DNA of 64,000 nucleotides. Source: Hippophae tibetana. Lineage: Eukaryota; Streptophyta; Magnoliopsida; Rosales; Elaeagnaceae. Numbering within the stretch: position 1 is the stretch's first letter; each line of letters begins with the position of its first letter. A program made the translations under genes and the position numbers. Below are positions 13,504-25,805 of the stretch, in pieces. The notes beneath the pieces are model-generated. The model saw nothing but the letters and a program-made list of their open reading frames with translations. It did no database searches and was not told the DNA's origin. The stretch covers positions 558,001-622,000 of the forward strand of contig CM072809.1 of NCBI GenBank assembly GCA_037013495.1, given 5' to 3'.

Positions 13504-14082
13504 AAGTTTTAACCTCGATAAGTTTGATTCTCTCGTGAGGTTTTGAGAGTTGTTAACGTTTTTTTCTCATTTTAAGGTTTATACCCTCTTTCCTTGAGCC
13601 GCGTCATCACCACTCTCTACCTTCAGCCACCGTTATCTACCATCTTCCTCTTTCCTTTCTTGTTTTCGCGCTTGTGTCAATAAACCTTGGTCGTTGCCTC
13701 CTCGTTTTGCTCGGCTCCAGAGTGGTGGTCTTCATTGTGCTTTGGGGTGGCTTTTGTGGTACTGGTGGCTGGTTCCTCTCCTTCAGAGCTGGTGAGGTTT
13801 TGTTTGGGCATTGATGAGCCTTTATTGGTTGCTTTGGCTATGAGGTAGTTTCTCAGTCATGTTGGGTGGTTTTTTTGGATGGTAGTTTTGTGCTTGTTAT
13901 CCTACACTTTTTATTATTATTGTTCCGGTTACTATATTCAAACATAAAGTCGGGTTTTAATATAGAGTTTTTGTTAAACGTTTATATATGATGTATTTGA
14001 TAGTTCAAATATTTGATTATGATTGTATATTTACTTCATATTCAATGAAATTCTATTATTTACTAAAAAAAAGTTTTAACCT
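13504..14082 (+). mobile_element. poly(A)-tailed retroposon with 12-bp target duplication, probably an L1 3' end
   Basis: AAGTTTTAACCT occurs at 13504-13515 and again at 14071-14082. The ~555 bp between ends in a run of A directly before the second copy, the hallmark of target-primed reverse transcription. The insert is distinctly richer in G+C and T+G in its first half (13590-13900) and AT-rich in its second, ending with a CAATGAAATT-like segment and poly(A), as plant L1 3' untranslated regions do. No open reverse-transcriptase frame is present, so a strongly 5'-truncated LINE is the likeliest origin; a retroposed host transcript is the alternative. No Pol III A/B boxes were seen, which argues against a SINE. 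The intact target duplication implies a fairly young insertion. Confidence 0.75.
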
Positions 14083-16290
14083 TCGTGGCGAAAACTTCCA
14101 TTGTCACCCTAAATAGCCTCTCTCTCTCTCTATAACTTATGATGGGTTAGGCATTTTTAGATTTTTCATGGTTACTCCCTACAGAAGAGTTGGAACCTAT
14201 CTTAAACAACATATCATAGTAGCGTGAACATTATTCTTGGATTTAAGAAAATAAAATCAATAAAACTCTTTTATGATGTTGGTATATGTTTATTTATTTT
14301 TATGAAGTAACGTGGTTATAATATAAACATGAATATAGGTGATCACACTTTAAATTGGTAGATATTCAATACTTAGATATGTATTTAAAAAAATTAAAAT
14401 ATTGTAGATATTTAATACTCATATATGTATTCAAAAAAATTAAAATACTCATGTCTTAAAAGAGTTCATGTAAAATAAGCTTTAATCGAGTATTCTTTTC
14501 TTTAAAAAAAAAAAAAAAAGTAATCAATACTTAGTATTAGGATTGTCAATTTTTTTCTGACGAGATGAATTTCTATTGGGATTATATGGTTTGAGATATA
14601 GGACAATAAGGAGAATAGAGAATGAGAAATAAGATTCATATTTTATAATAAGAGGTCAAATAAGTACGGAACTTGTATTCCACATTTCATTCATCAAAAT
14701 TATACATTATTTTAATAAATATATAAAATTTAATTTCTTTTATTTTTTTATAAATTTAATCACATTTAAACTCAAACTAATCATAAATAATGCATTATAT
14801 ATTTTATATTTCATCTTTAAATTATATTTTTATTATATGAAAACATCAATATTTTTTTTACAAAATTATTTAAACTGTTTATTTAAATTTTAAAAATCTA
14901 AAATTTTATAATTATTTGTTATTATTTCAAACAAATTTGTAACAAACTTTTATCAATATTATTTAACATAAAAAAATTGTATATTTGTTGTTATATATAT
15001 TTTATTTTTCTTCATTTAACATAAATATGTTTATTTTTTATTTTTTATTTAAAATATTACATGGATTCTCATTCTTCGTTTGGGGTCTTCGTTCCGGTCT
15101 GGAGATCCAAATATATCTCCTCAAAAATTTTAAGTGAGAATGAAAGATAAGAAAAAAAATCTTAGAGGTCATATTATTTTTATAAAATGAACATATTAGT
15201 CTTATAATATTGGGTTAGGTATTAGAGGTGACTTATATTTTCTTTTTAGTTTCATAATTTATGAGTTAGATATTATGAGTCATGTTATTATGAAAAATAA
15301 AGAATTTTGTACGGAAATTTATTAAAATGATACTAGTTTATCAAAAGTATATAAAATAAAGATTTTTAGTGACTACTTTTCATAAATAATATGATTATAC
15401 GTGTTTAATTCAAAAATTATGAGATCATTGATAAAAAAAAACATAGAGAGGATGCCTTTGAGAAAAGCTATAGTTGGGCCAACAAAACTGCGAAGGACAT
15501 TATGGGCTGTCTATTTCGATACTTTCTTTCATGAGTCTTATCACATGCGGTCTGCGGAACTCTACTTATTGATTGGGTCGGTAGAACTATTGATACCCAA
15601 TTGGGGAATTACTTTTTTCTTGTTTTTTTGCTTTTGAGAATACTAGATATAAATGAGGATGTTATTATAAAAAGTAAATGAAATATTGTAGCTCCAAGTT
15701 CTGAATAATTTTAAAATGTGGGCATTGTCTTAGTTGTCCACTTTAGGATGTCATTTTATTTAAGTAAGATTTTAATGTTTAAATGTATTTTTAAGAATTT
15801 CCTTTTAAGGGAGAAATAAGAGTTTTATGCTTTATATCCCAAGAACGAACTCCTTTAAACAATAAATGATTATATGGTGTCAAAATGAGATATTTAATAA
15901 TTTTAAATTTATTTTAAAATAAATAAAAATTATCATAAGTATTATGGTCATAGAATGAGAATAAAAAACTATAATACCTTCAACAATTATGTTTATAAAT
16001 TTATTGGTTTAATAGTGGGAATAAATTACGAAAATATCTTTATTAATATTTGTTTTAAAAAAAAAATTATCAGACTATTTTTTATAAGTAAAAATACCGA
16101 TTTAATCATATTTTTATAAGTAAAATGATTAATAAATATCGTGTTAAAATTAGATGACTAAATAACAATTTTAATGAAAGAAAAAAGAACACTCAGTGAT
16201 ATTTTTTCTTAAATGATATTTACCCGAAAAATGCAAATCAACCCAGAATCCAACATGTTATCTAAATGATAAATGTATACTCTTTTGCTT
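14083..16290. other. AT-rich intergenic DNA with one coding-like patch
   Basis: Mostly AT-rich with homopolymer runs. A patch at about 15450-15610 is conspicuously richer in G+C and open in more than one frame on the plus strand (one frame includes SWANKTAKDIMG). It could be an organelle or transposon fragment, but I cannot identify it. A segment near 15060-15125 resembles the C/G-rich ends of common plant repeats. No gene is called. Confidence 0.4.
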
Positions 16291-16408
16291 GTGAGGTTAT
16301 AGCCTAGTGGCATCACAATCTTACTGTAAGACATACAAATGTGGGATCAAGGGTTTATTTGTAGTAACGTGTATGAATTATGTAATATTATTTAATGTAT
16401 ATTGTTTC

Positions 16409-16443
<35 letters not shown>
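16291..16443 (+). mobile_element. tRNA-derived SINE with (TAA)n tail
   Basis: TAGCCTAGTGG at 16300-16310 matches the Pol III A-box consensus TRGCNNAGYGG exactly. A degenerate B box (GGGATCAAGGG, 16343-16353) follows about 32 bp later, the spacing of tRNA-type SINEs. The unit ends in an (ATA)n microsatellite at about 16409-16443, a normal plant SINE tail. Total length is about 150 bp. I could not see a clear target duplication. A decayed tRNA gene is less likely because there is no acceptor-stem pairing and there is a simple-repeat tail. Confidence 0.6.
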
Positions 16444-16444
<1 letters not shown>

Positions 16445-18547
16445 TTTAAAATTACAAATAGTTATTTTCTGTCCATTTTATTTTTGTTACCACTTCAATC
16501 AAATATATTTCTTAAATTTATTATATCCTAGCTTAAAATCAAGTGTTAAATCTCACAGATACAGAGTACTTGTTGAAACTTTCAAGAACTGCTCATGATC
16601 ATCTTAATATAAATGTCGTTAATATATTTTAGTACCATGGGACAAGCATTCTTGAAAACTTGTATAGGAAAAAAATAAATTTCTCTCTTTGTAAGGAAGC
16701 TTTGTTCCCAAGACCAATTAATATACGCTTATTTGGTATATAATTATATAAGGGTGTAATTAATTAATTTAATACATATATAGTACAAACAATTAAAATA
16801 TTATTGTCTGGACTATGGGCAATTATATAACATTATTTGACAATAATATTAATTATTAATTTAATAACATCCTCCAATATATATTATTATCTATAAGCAA
16901 ACACAATCTATATAAGCCCAAATCAACTTACACATTTTTTCAATTAAAAACAAATTATTTAAAGTACATACACTAAACTTTCCTACTTTTATTTCTAGCT
17001 TGCATCTTAGCAGAGGGGATTATGATTATAAATATTCATTTTATTTCCCTTGAAAATGAAGATATGTTATAAGTTTCAGAGCCTTTGGATATCATATTGA
17101 AATTTTAATTAATAAGGTATAAAAGAATGATTATTTTTTGTAGCTTTTGTTGATAGCTTTTAGAATGTGAATTTTATTTTATTAAATTCCAAATTACTTA
17201 TATTTAAATCCTTTTCAAGATCAAGGACATTGATTATTTATATTGTTATCGGCATTGTGCTCTACATAGCAATGTTTCTCATATTATATGTATATTGTTA
17301 AAAATAACCTCTCTTTTTTTGGATCAAATAAAAAATTGCTTTGTTAATCCCATATAATCATTGTTACTATCTAAATTAATATGTATCTAACTTCCTATTG
17401 AAGGTTTTGTTTATTTATAAATGACACTTCTTCCTAATATGCTGGAAGATAATTATTTATAATTTGACTTCCTTTTTACATTAGACAATCAATTATGTAT
17501 TTTGTACTTGGGCACTTATAGCTTAGTATAAAAGAATTCACATATGGGCGGTTTAATCATTTCCACTTTGGTAATCTAAAATTTATAAAGATGAAATGGA
17601 TTAGGCTACACATATACTTTGTCACCACAAAACTTAGTTTTCTAATTAAATTCATTTTTTATATTTACTTTTTTTAATTCAAAAGAAATTATATATCTTT
17701 CTTTAATGTTCCCTTATCTAATGGATTCCATACACACTTATTGAATACAAGACTTTATTAAAGAAATTATCACTCTTAATAACGTGGACAATGGATTATA
17801 AATATTCTACTATTAGTTTAAGTTTTGAATATATTTGTATTTTTAACAACTTTTAACATGTTATCATAGATTTAGAAGTTATATCTTTAAAATCATTAAT
17901 ATTATAAGTGTTTGACTTATATAATACATAGAATCAACACTAATAAATATATAAAAGTATTATTCGTTGGTCTCTCCATCCCAATAACTTAAGTTTGTGT
18001 AATAGTTTGTTTCTAACAACTTTTTAAGTATACGTTATATTTATGTTATATGAACAATGTATATATAAGTAAATAATATCAAATAGATGTTAAGATGAAA
18101 TATAAAAACAAAATTTTAGAAATATTAGTTGTATTTTCTTGAGTGTTATGTTCATTCTAACTAAATAGTGTCTTTATCATAAATAATATTATGACTCATC
18201 TATTTAGTAAATGAATGAAGGAGTTGGATGATTTGTATATAAAGTTTTGAAATCTAATTATAGATTTATTTTTTGAAATGTAACTTTAACGATAGAGCTT
18301 AACTCCATTCATATACAAGAATTTTGTTTTAATTCTAATAATATTTTTAAGGATAGAGACATTAACTAACTTCAATTTTTTATGGAAAAACTATTAAAAC
18401 TAATACCATACAATTAGTACCTTCAACATTAACTCATACATCTTTTAATTTAAAATAATGGTACTATTTTTATTATTATAAAATTTTAAGACATTATTTA
18501 AAATAAATTTTTTTTTTGGGCGGGAACATATATATATAGAAAACCTT
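16444..18547. other. AT-rich intergenic DNA
   Basis: No coding frame, RNA gene or clear element was recognised. Sequence composition is uniform and poly(A/T)-rich. Confidence 0.5.
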
Positions 18548-19170
18548 GAGACATTAACTAACTACTAATAAAGAATAAAGGTTAGATAAAAAAAACCAAA
18601 TTCATATTTCTCTGTGAAATAAATACATACTTATATATGAAACAAATACTTCATTATGCCAATTTTGTTAAAAGACAAGATGGTGCCATAGTTTTAAAAT
18701 ATAATGACATTTAAAAAATATAGATAAAATATACCTAACCAACTGTGAGACATTAATTAACTAACTCTTATAAAAAATACTTTGATAAAATACAAAATAA
18801 ATACATATTTATGTATGAAACAAAGACTTCATTATCCCAATTAAATTAAAAAGAACAGGATAATGTCATATTATTATAGGTACATTTTGAAATATATATA
18901 ACAAACCGTGAGATATTAACCAACTGCATGCAGTAAAGAAATATTTTGATAAAATACAAAACAAATATATTTTTTAGGTAATTTTTTACATTCACGTATA
19001 TGAATGATTGAGATTTATTAGAGAATGGAGAGATAAAAGTATTCATTGAATCTCAACCATTCATGCATGAAATTGTAAAAAATATCACATAATAATTTCG
19101 TAACCACTGATCCTATCTAATATGTATTTGTATATCATGAAATAAATAATTCATTAAGCTAATAAAAAAG
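18548..19170. repeat. diverged tandem repeats of ~160-200 bp
   Basis: Three units start at 18548, 18747 and 18910 with a shared opening (GAGACATTAACTAACT and variants), followed by a shared tail (AATAAATACATA, ATGAAACAAA and CTTCATTAT motifs). The third unit is interrupted: its tail resumes at about 19120 after the fold-back element listed separately. No coding content. Confidence 0.7.
18981..19083. mobile_element. 103-bp fold-back element nested in a tandem repeat
   Basis: The arm at 18981-19017 is the imperfect reverse complement of 19047-19083 (37 bp each, sharing a TTTTTTACA end and a TGAATGATTGAGATT core), with a 29-bp loop. It splits the third tandem repeat copy, so it arrived after the repeat expanded. 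Structure fits a very small MITE or hairpin element; the exact insertion limits are unclear because about 35 bp of extra sequence follow the right arm. Confidence 0.65.
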
Positions 19171-22100
19171 AACAAGTGTAATTATTTGAAATACATAGAT
19201 AATCTTGTCACCTTACTTGTAAGCCGACTCTATTAATACAACTTAGATTAATGGAGTAGTAGTATTTTCGTTTCATAATCCAATTTTTTTTAACTATAAT
19301 TTAGACATTAATATTTCTAAATTTACTCCCAAAATTTAATTTTTATCAAATTAATTTAAGTATAATTAACAATCACATAATTAAAATATTGATAACTAAT
19401 TAGAGACTAGATTATACTTTTTTAAATATGTTCGGGACCAAATAAATTTTAAAAAATCAAGTTTTATAATAGTTAAAAACAATATCATTAACTTAAATTT
19501 AATAGATTTTTTTAATTAAATTTGTTAAATTTAAAAAGGTATGAAATAAATTATATGAATTGAAGAATTAAATTAATAGATAAGCGAATTTAACTGGCAG
19601 GCTTCCATATACCATCTGTATATATATAAAATAAGTTAAGTTATTAGCAATCCTTAATTTCAAATGGGTTTGAAACCAATTTGCTTAATTTAATTCCAAA
19701 ATGATAAATTACAATGTTATATCAATTCAATTACTAACGGGTGGTGTGACAGGAATTTCATTAAATTTATGTTTTTGAAATACCTCATTAATGTATTTGG
19801 AATATTTAGGTCATGATTTTAGAAAGAAAAATAAAACATATACTTTAATCGAGATTTTAAAGATTAAAGTAAACCAATTATATAGATATTTTTTCGCCTT
19901 AAATTTTTAAAATATGAATACTAAAGTATATTATTAGTTGAAAATGTATGAGACAAAAATATCTTAAATACATGAATATTTGTTTTCCATTACTAGTATT
20001 ATGCATTTTTATCTTTTGGCTAGACTCACTAGTTTATAAAAGCTTCCCTTTCATTTCTTCTTCGTCTTTGCCCTGCCCTGCTTAGCTAGCTAGCTAGCTT
20101 GCTTGCTCTGTACCAATCAAAACAATATATAATTAAATTAACAAAATCTTAAGAGGCAAAAAAGAATTAAATAAGCAATATTGTGAAAATAAAAGCGTTG
20201 ACATATATAATTATAAGAAACTGCAAATTAAAAATGAATGCAAAAGAGCTTAACGTTTTGTGAAGAGATAAGTAGAATGATTCCATTTCCATAGCCATCG
20301 CTATCCATCACATGGCAACCTCAGTTTGGTCGGCTGTTTAGGGCTTATAATAATCAAAATGCTCATCCCAATTGCTTAATTAATTAATTAACTAATAATT
20401 AATTTAATAATAAAAGCTTTTTGAATGCTATTCCATTGGTCTTTACAATCAAGGACAAAAAAACGGTGCAACAATCTCAAGCCACTTTGAGGCAAAGTGA
20501 GAACATGTTATGTGACATTTGATGCTAGATTCGAAGCAATAGCTGCCCTTCACATGGAACTCAAAACTCTTTATTTCTTTTAATTAATTATGTGGTCCTA
20601 ATTAAGTAGCCCCTCATTTATGGATTAGTAGTCTTATTAATTTATTCATTAATTAATTTAATAATTCTGAATAAGATAGAGATAACCATATTCTTATTAA
20701 TTAATTAATTGAGGAACGCAAATTTAACTTAAATAACTTTTGAATTTTAATTATAACATGATATTCAATGAAAATAGTATGTTTAAAATTGAGTGGACTA
20801 TCGGAAGTAAGTAGCTAACGTTTCTTTTGTTCATTTAGTTTAACTAAAAGAGGATTTTGATTGAGACTAGTATAAAACCTAACTTTTTTTTAAAAAAATA
20901 ATTATATGTTGTTAAGTTGAAGATAAATATAAAAATTAGATAAAATTATTCTCGTATTCTTTACTTATTGTTAAAATGATACTGATATCATATATTTATT
21001 TTTTGTAATATTTTTTATATTATTATAAAAAAAATTGGTCTTAGAAAGATAAAGTTAATTATTTTATTTTATTTTTTTATTTTTTTAAAATTATCTTAAA
21101 TAGAAACTGTTATAACTTAAATAAAATATAATTAAATAAATAAAATAAAAAAATAACAGTCCAACTAAATTATTATAAAAAATAAATACATAACTTAAAT
21201 ATTATTTTTAAACTCCTTTATAATTAACTTTAATTAAAAAGATACTACTGATAGGGTTTTTGTCGCACTTGTACCAAAGCTCTAACAATTTTTTAAACTT
21301 TTCCTTCATCTCTTATTTCTTTCTAGAGCGAAGACTATGTCTTTCTTGATCTAAGATTTGACTTCATTTATGTACAAATTCACACCATTTGACAAATGTA
21401 TGCTCAAATTTACTTATAATTTATCATTTTTATACGAAATTAATCCCGTGAATTAGACGTTCATTGTTCACTTAATTTGACTAATTTGAAATAATTTATT
21501 TAGCATTATCCCTAACCCTAAGAGTCACAATTTTTTATTATTATTATTTCAAGTTATAATTGACAACAATAAATACCGTTTTATCTGAATAGAAATTTGT
21601 TAGGGACAAGGACATGAATTCCACGGGATGAAGTGCACTTCAAAACAATTTTTTTAAAATAAAAAAAAATTATTTAAATTCACATTATTATATTTAAATT
21701 AAAAAAAAACAAGAACATGTTTGAAAATCAACTAATTCTTTTTAATTTCAACCATTTTTTAAATATATTTTTCATACACATCCATGTAATATCATGTAAT
21801 TTATGTTTTGTTAAAAAAAACTTGTAAATAATATGAGATATTTGTAAGTATAAGATTTTTGTGTTAAAAATAATATTTTTTTAATCCATTTATAAAAGAA
21901 AGTACAATATGCCCAATTGCTCATGCTCTTTGGACCAATAACGTGAGTTAAACAGAGTAATAATGGACACTTAAGATTATAGAAATAAAAAGCTAGATGT
22001 GAAGTTAAAAGGAGAGAATGAGAAAGTTGGGAAACATTAACATATCACATAAAAATTACTCTTTTTATTTTATTTTATTAAGTTGATATATGAATCAAAT

Positions 22101-22849
22101 AATGAGTTAAAAATTAGTTCATTTTTTATTAATAAATTATTATAATTATTTTAACATTTTACGTCTTTAACGTAGTATTTAAGATAAATAGTATTAATTT
22201 TAACATGATATATGTCAGATTTTTTTTTTATATGTGAGATTTAGAGAGTTAAATAAATAATTATCCACCTCAAATTACAAAAAAGATTGTATCTTTCACA
22301 TTAATTCTAATCACCTAAAATTAGTTTCGTTTTTTCATAATTTTGACAATATAAGTATAGCTGAATTTACTTGAAAATTCAAATCGACAAAATAATTTTC
22401 AAAATTTAAATTTGGTTGTGAATATGACTTGGATTTCAGAACCAAGAAAAAGAAAACAAAAGTTTGGCGTGGGAGTTTGAACCGTTGACTGCTCAAGAAA
22501 ACAATGTTGTGTTGTATGATAATTATTTATAGAATATAATCTTTTTTTCTCTATTATCTCTTATTAATTAATTTTTTTTTAAATTATATTAATACTAAAT
22601 TTTATTAAACTAAAATATCACGTTAACACACTCTAAAAAAATAATTTTTTTAAATATTATTATAATAATTAGTTGTCAATTTGCATTTTAATTTATCTAT
22701 ACTTGTCATCAATTTGGTTGATGAAAAAACGATGGTATGCTGGTGTGTTAATATCATTATTTTTTTAAGAGTAATTTGATTTGTATTGCATCCCACCATT
22801 CATTTTTAATTAGAAAATGCTTGTTATACTTATTACGGGTGTTAGTCGA
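19171..22849. other. AT-rich intergenic DNA with a promoter-like patch
   Basis: Mostly featureless. At 20033-20110 a TATA-like TTTATAAAAG is followed by a pyrimidine-rich stretch and an (AGCT)n run, the look of a plant core promoter and leader, yet no coding frame follows. At 20486-20502 there is a perfect 7-bp hairpin (CACTTTG / CAAAGTG). A non-coding transcript is possible. Several poly(T)/poly(A) runs occur elsewhere. Confidence 0.4.
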
Positions 22850-23160
22850 TCTGGTCTGATGTGATTTTGGTTAAAAAAAATTAACTGAATCGTACCGTTT
22901 ATATTACTCGAATCGGATCGGATCGTTTGATTTATAAAACGGTTCGATCCAGTTTGATTTCTGATTTGGTTTAATTTTTTGATATATTTAATGAGAAATA
23001 ATGTGAAATTTTTAATATATTATTAAATCGATCTGATTCGGTTCGATCAATTTAAAATTAATATAAATCAAACCGAATCATTTGATTTATAAAATCGTTT
23101 GATCTGATCCGATTCGGTCTAATTTTACGATTTGGTCTAATTCAATCCGATTTATAAACA
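22850..23160. repeat. degenerate GATC/TTCGGTT-rich repeat
   Basis: The stretch is crowded with variants of GATTCGGTT, GGATCG and TTTGATTTATAAAA. The last motif plus its neighbours recurs at about 22928 and 23080 as a direct repeat. Such CGGTT/AACCG-rich tracts are common dispersed plant repeats. No terminal structure identifies a class. Confidence 0.5.
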
Positions 23161-24158
23161 AATTAAGAAAATTATAGTCTAATTAATATTTATTTTAATT
23201 TATTCAAATTAATAATAATAGTTGTGAGACTCGTGAGCCAATAAGTCGTGGATAGATATTTATATTATTATCATACTATTAAATTAAGTAAAACACGTAA
23301 TAGTTAATAAAATATTTAATTTTTTTAATAAAAAATGTTATAGAATAAGATAATAATTGAAACATTTAAAAATTTATTTCTTCTAATAGTATTTTTTTTT
23401 ATATGTGTAAGTGATAGAGATAGTGAAAGATTTGATTAATGATAAATATGATATGAATATTATTTGAATATATAAAAAAATTAAAGTTTTAGTTTTCATT
23501 AAAAACATAATTATTGTAATTATATAAAAATAATAATTAACACTAATTATCGATTGAGTTTCATAAAAAAAAAAACTATAGATATATCTATAGATATTGA
23601 GAGATATGAAAAGATATGAAAGTCACGTGAGGAAGAGAAGATAGCGGAGCACTTGTTCCGGAGAGGTGGAGATAACAACTCTTTTAGATTCTTCTTGGTC
23701 CAATCACCCATCTAATTATTATTCATTATTTTCTCAAACCAAAAACATTTCTAAAGATTAATTCATATTTATATTTATTTATTTATTTTCTCTTAAAAAA
23801 AAATTCCTTATAGTCTGAAAGAATTTTTACTTTATTGAACAATAGATATAAAATTACATGATTGTCTTAATAATTAATGACCTTACAATCTGAAGTTAAT
23901 TGGAAATTGGTCCAAACAATTTTTATTTTTTTTATTATTGTGTTGTTTTAATCATTAGTAATTATATTCGAAATAATCTCTATTGTACACATGAACATAA
24001 AGTTACATTTTTTATACAATAAAAATCTATTTTTCAACTATTTTTGCTTGTATATAATTTGACATGTATTGATGATATTTAAAGTAAATAAGAGAGAAAA
24101 ATTGGGCTAATTTTTCAGGTAATTCTATTTTATTATTAGTTAGGATAATCTCGTAAAA

Positions 24159-24205
<47 letters not shown>

Positions 24206-25609
24206 ACATAAAAATCAATTAAATAACTTCCACAACTCAAATTAAGTTTCCTAATAATCAGTAAAATAATAATTAAATTATATATGTAAAGTTTTGAATT
24301 AATTAAACATTGATTAATAATAATTAATTATATATATATATATATTGTGACATATAATTTTATAAGTATATAATAAAATCATTTTCTAAATATATCAAAT
24401 CAAATTGACTCATAAGCTATGGAAGAGAATTCCATACAAATTATAAGAAAAATGCTTAAAGTAAAACATGAACCCAAAAGTTTGAAATTAAAACCATGAG
24501 ATATTATTTTTACTATTAGATGAATTCTAAGATTTAAGTTCCAATTTTGTTAAATATTAGATTTGTCTCGTAAAAAGGTTTACGCATATAGATTTATGAT
24601 GGCAAATCTAATTAGATTTTTTGACCTAATAAAAGTATATTCAGATTTACTGGTATGGTGGAAAATAGAGGATCTGAATTGATCGACTAATAAAATAGGG
24701 GTGCTTGTATTTATTAATAATTATTTCAATGTTGCGATAGGACTGGATGAGGTCGAGGTCATGACAGATGATTTAGTAAAATCATAAACACAAATAATCC
24801 TAACCACTAAATATTTTTATTTAAGAATATAAATCTTAGCACATTAATTACCATACAACATCAGAATTTTTCCAAATTTTATAATAAGATATTTTTATTA
24901 TAGTTTTAGTTTTGATTTAACTTTTAAAATTTATTTTTTTATAAAAATATTATGTATGTACATAGTAGGGACATGTTATTTACTTAAAGAGTTATAACTT
25001 AAGCTAAGATTTAAAATTTATATACTAATAAAGGGTTCACGATAATAATAATTTTGTTATTAAGTGAAAGTAATTACTTTAATCTTATAATTTTTAAATT
25101 AAGTAATTTTAGTCAAAATTAATTATTTTAGTGTAAAAATTAGTCTTAAAATAAAAGTGCTCATGCTAATTTAATAATTTTAGATTAAAATTATTTATTT
25201 TTTATAATAACATGATTAATAATATTTAATTTATAAGTTATTATATTAAAGTAATCATTTAAAAAAACATAAATATCATGAGTTCTATATTTGTTATATA
25301 AATGATATTTAGATCATATATTAAATGAGCAACGATAAAATAAATTTTTTTTATTTTATTTTTTAATTGAATTAGATAGATATTATTTTAACTCAGATAA
25401 ATTGTGATTCAAAGAATAGAAAAATAAAATTTAAATTTAAATAAAAATATCATTTATTTTTAATTATTATTATTTTTATAATAATAAGATTAAATTATAA
25501 TAAAAAAATGAATATTATTTTTGAAATAAATATATGGTTGCTGGCATCTTATTAATAAATATGTAAGTAATTAATTTATTAAAAAAATATTTTTAAAAAG
25601 GAAACTAAC
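23161..25609. other. AT-rich intergenic DNA with (TA)n microsatellite
   Basis: No gene was recognised. A long (TA)n run occupies about 24162-24198, and a shorter one lies near 24330-24346. The remainder is AT-rich with homopolymer runs. Confidence 0.5.
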
Positions 25610-25805
25610 GCTTGGTTCAAAGAAGAGCCACTCTGGATTGGACATTGGAGTGCTGAGATCTTACTCTGTCACTGCTATCACGCCCACACGCTTCGGTTTG
25701 CCATTCAACCTACACTTTCCACAGTCAAACACACACATCACACACACACACTCTCTCTCTCTCTCTCTGTGAGAGTTTGAGCAACTTCTTCAGAAGCTCA
25801 AACTC
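25610..25805. other. leader-like patch with CA/CT microsatellites and a hairpin
   Basis: A sharply less AT-rich 200-bp island begins near 25610, includes (CA)n and (CT)n runs at about 25730-25768, and ends in a hairpin: GAGTTTGAGC at 25773-25782 pairs perfectly with 25796-25805 across a 13-nt loop. Plant 5' leaders often look like this, but nothing coding follows on either strand. It may be the leader of a non-coding RNA or a gene remnant. Confidence 0.4.

Noticed and set aside
16307..16531. 74-codon frame with an Ile run
   Set aside because: The Ile run is the SINE's TAA-type tail; the frame lies across a mobile element.
22850..23160. Possible tRNA B box in GGTTCGATCC near 22942
   Set aside because: No A box at proper spacing and no cloverleaf; the motif is part of a degenerate GATC/CGGTT repeat.
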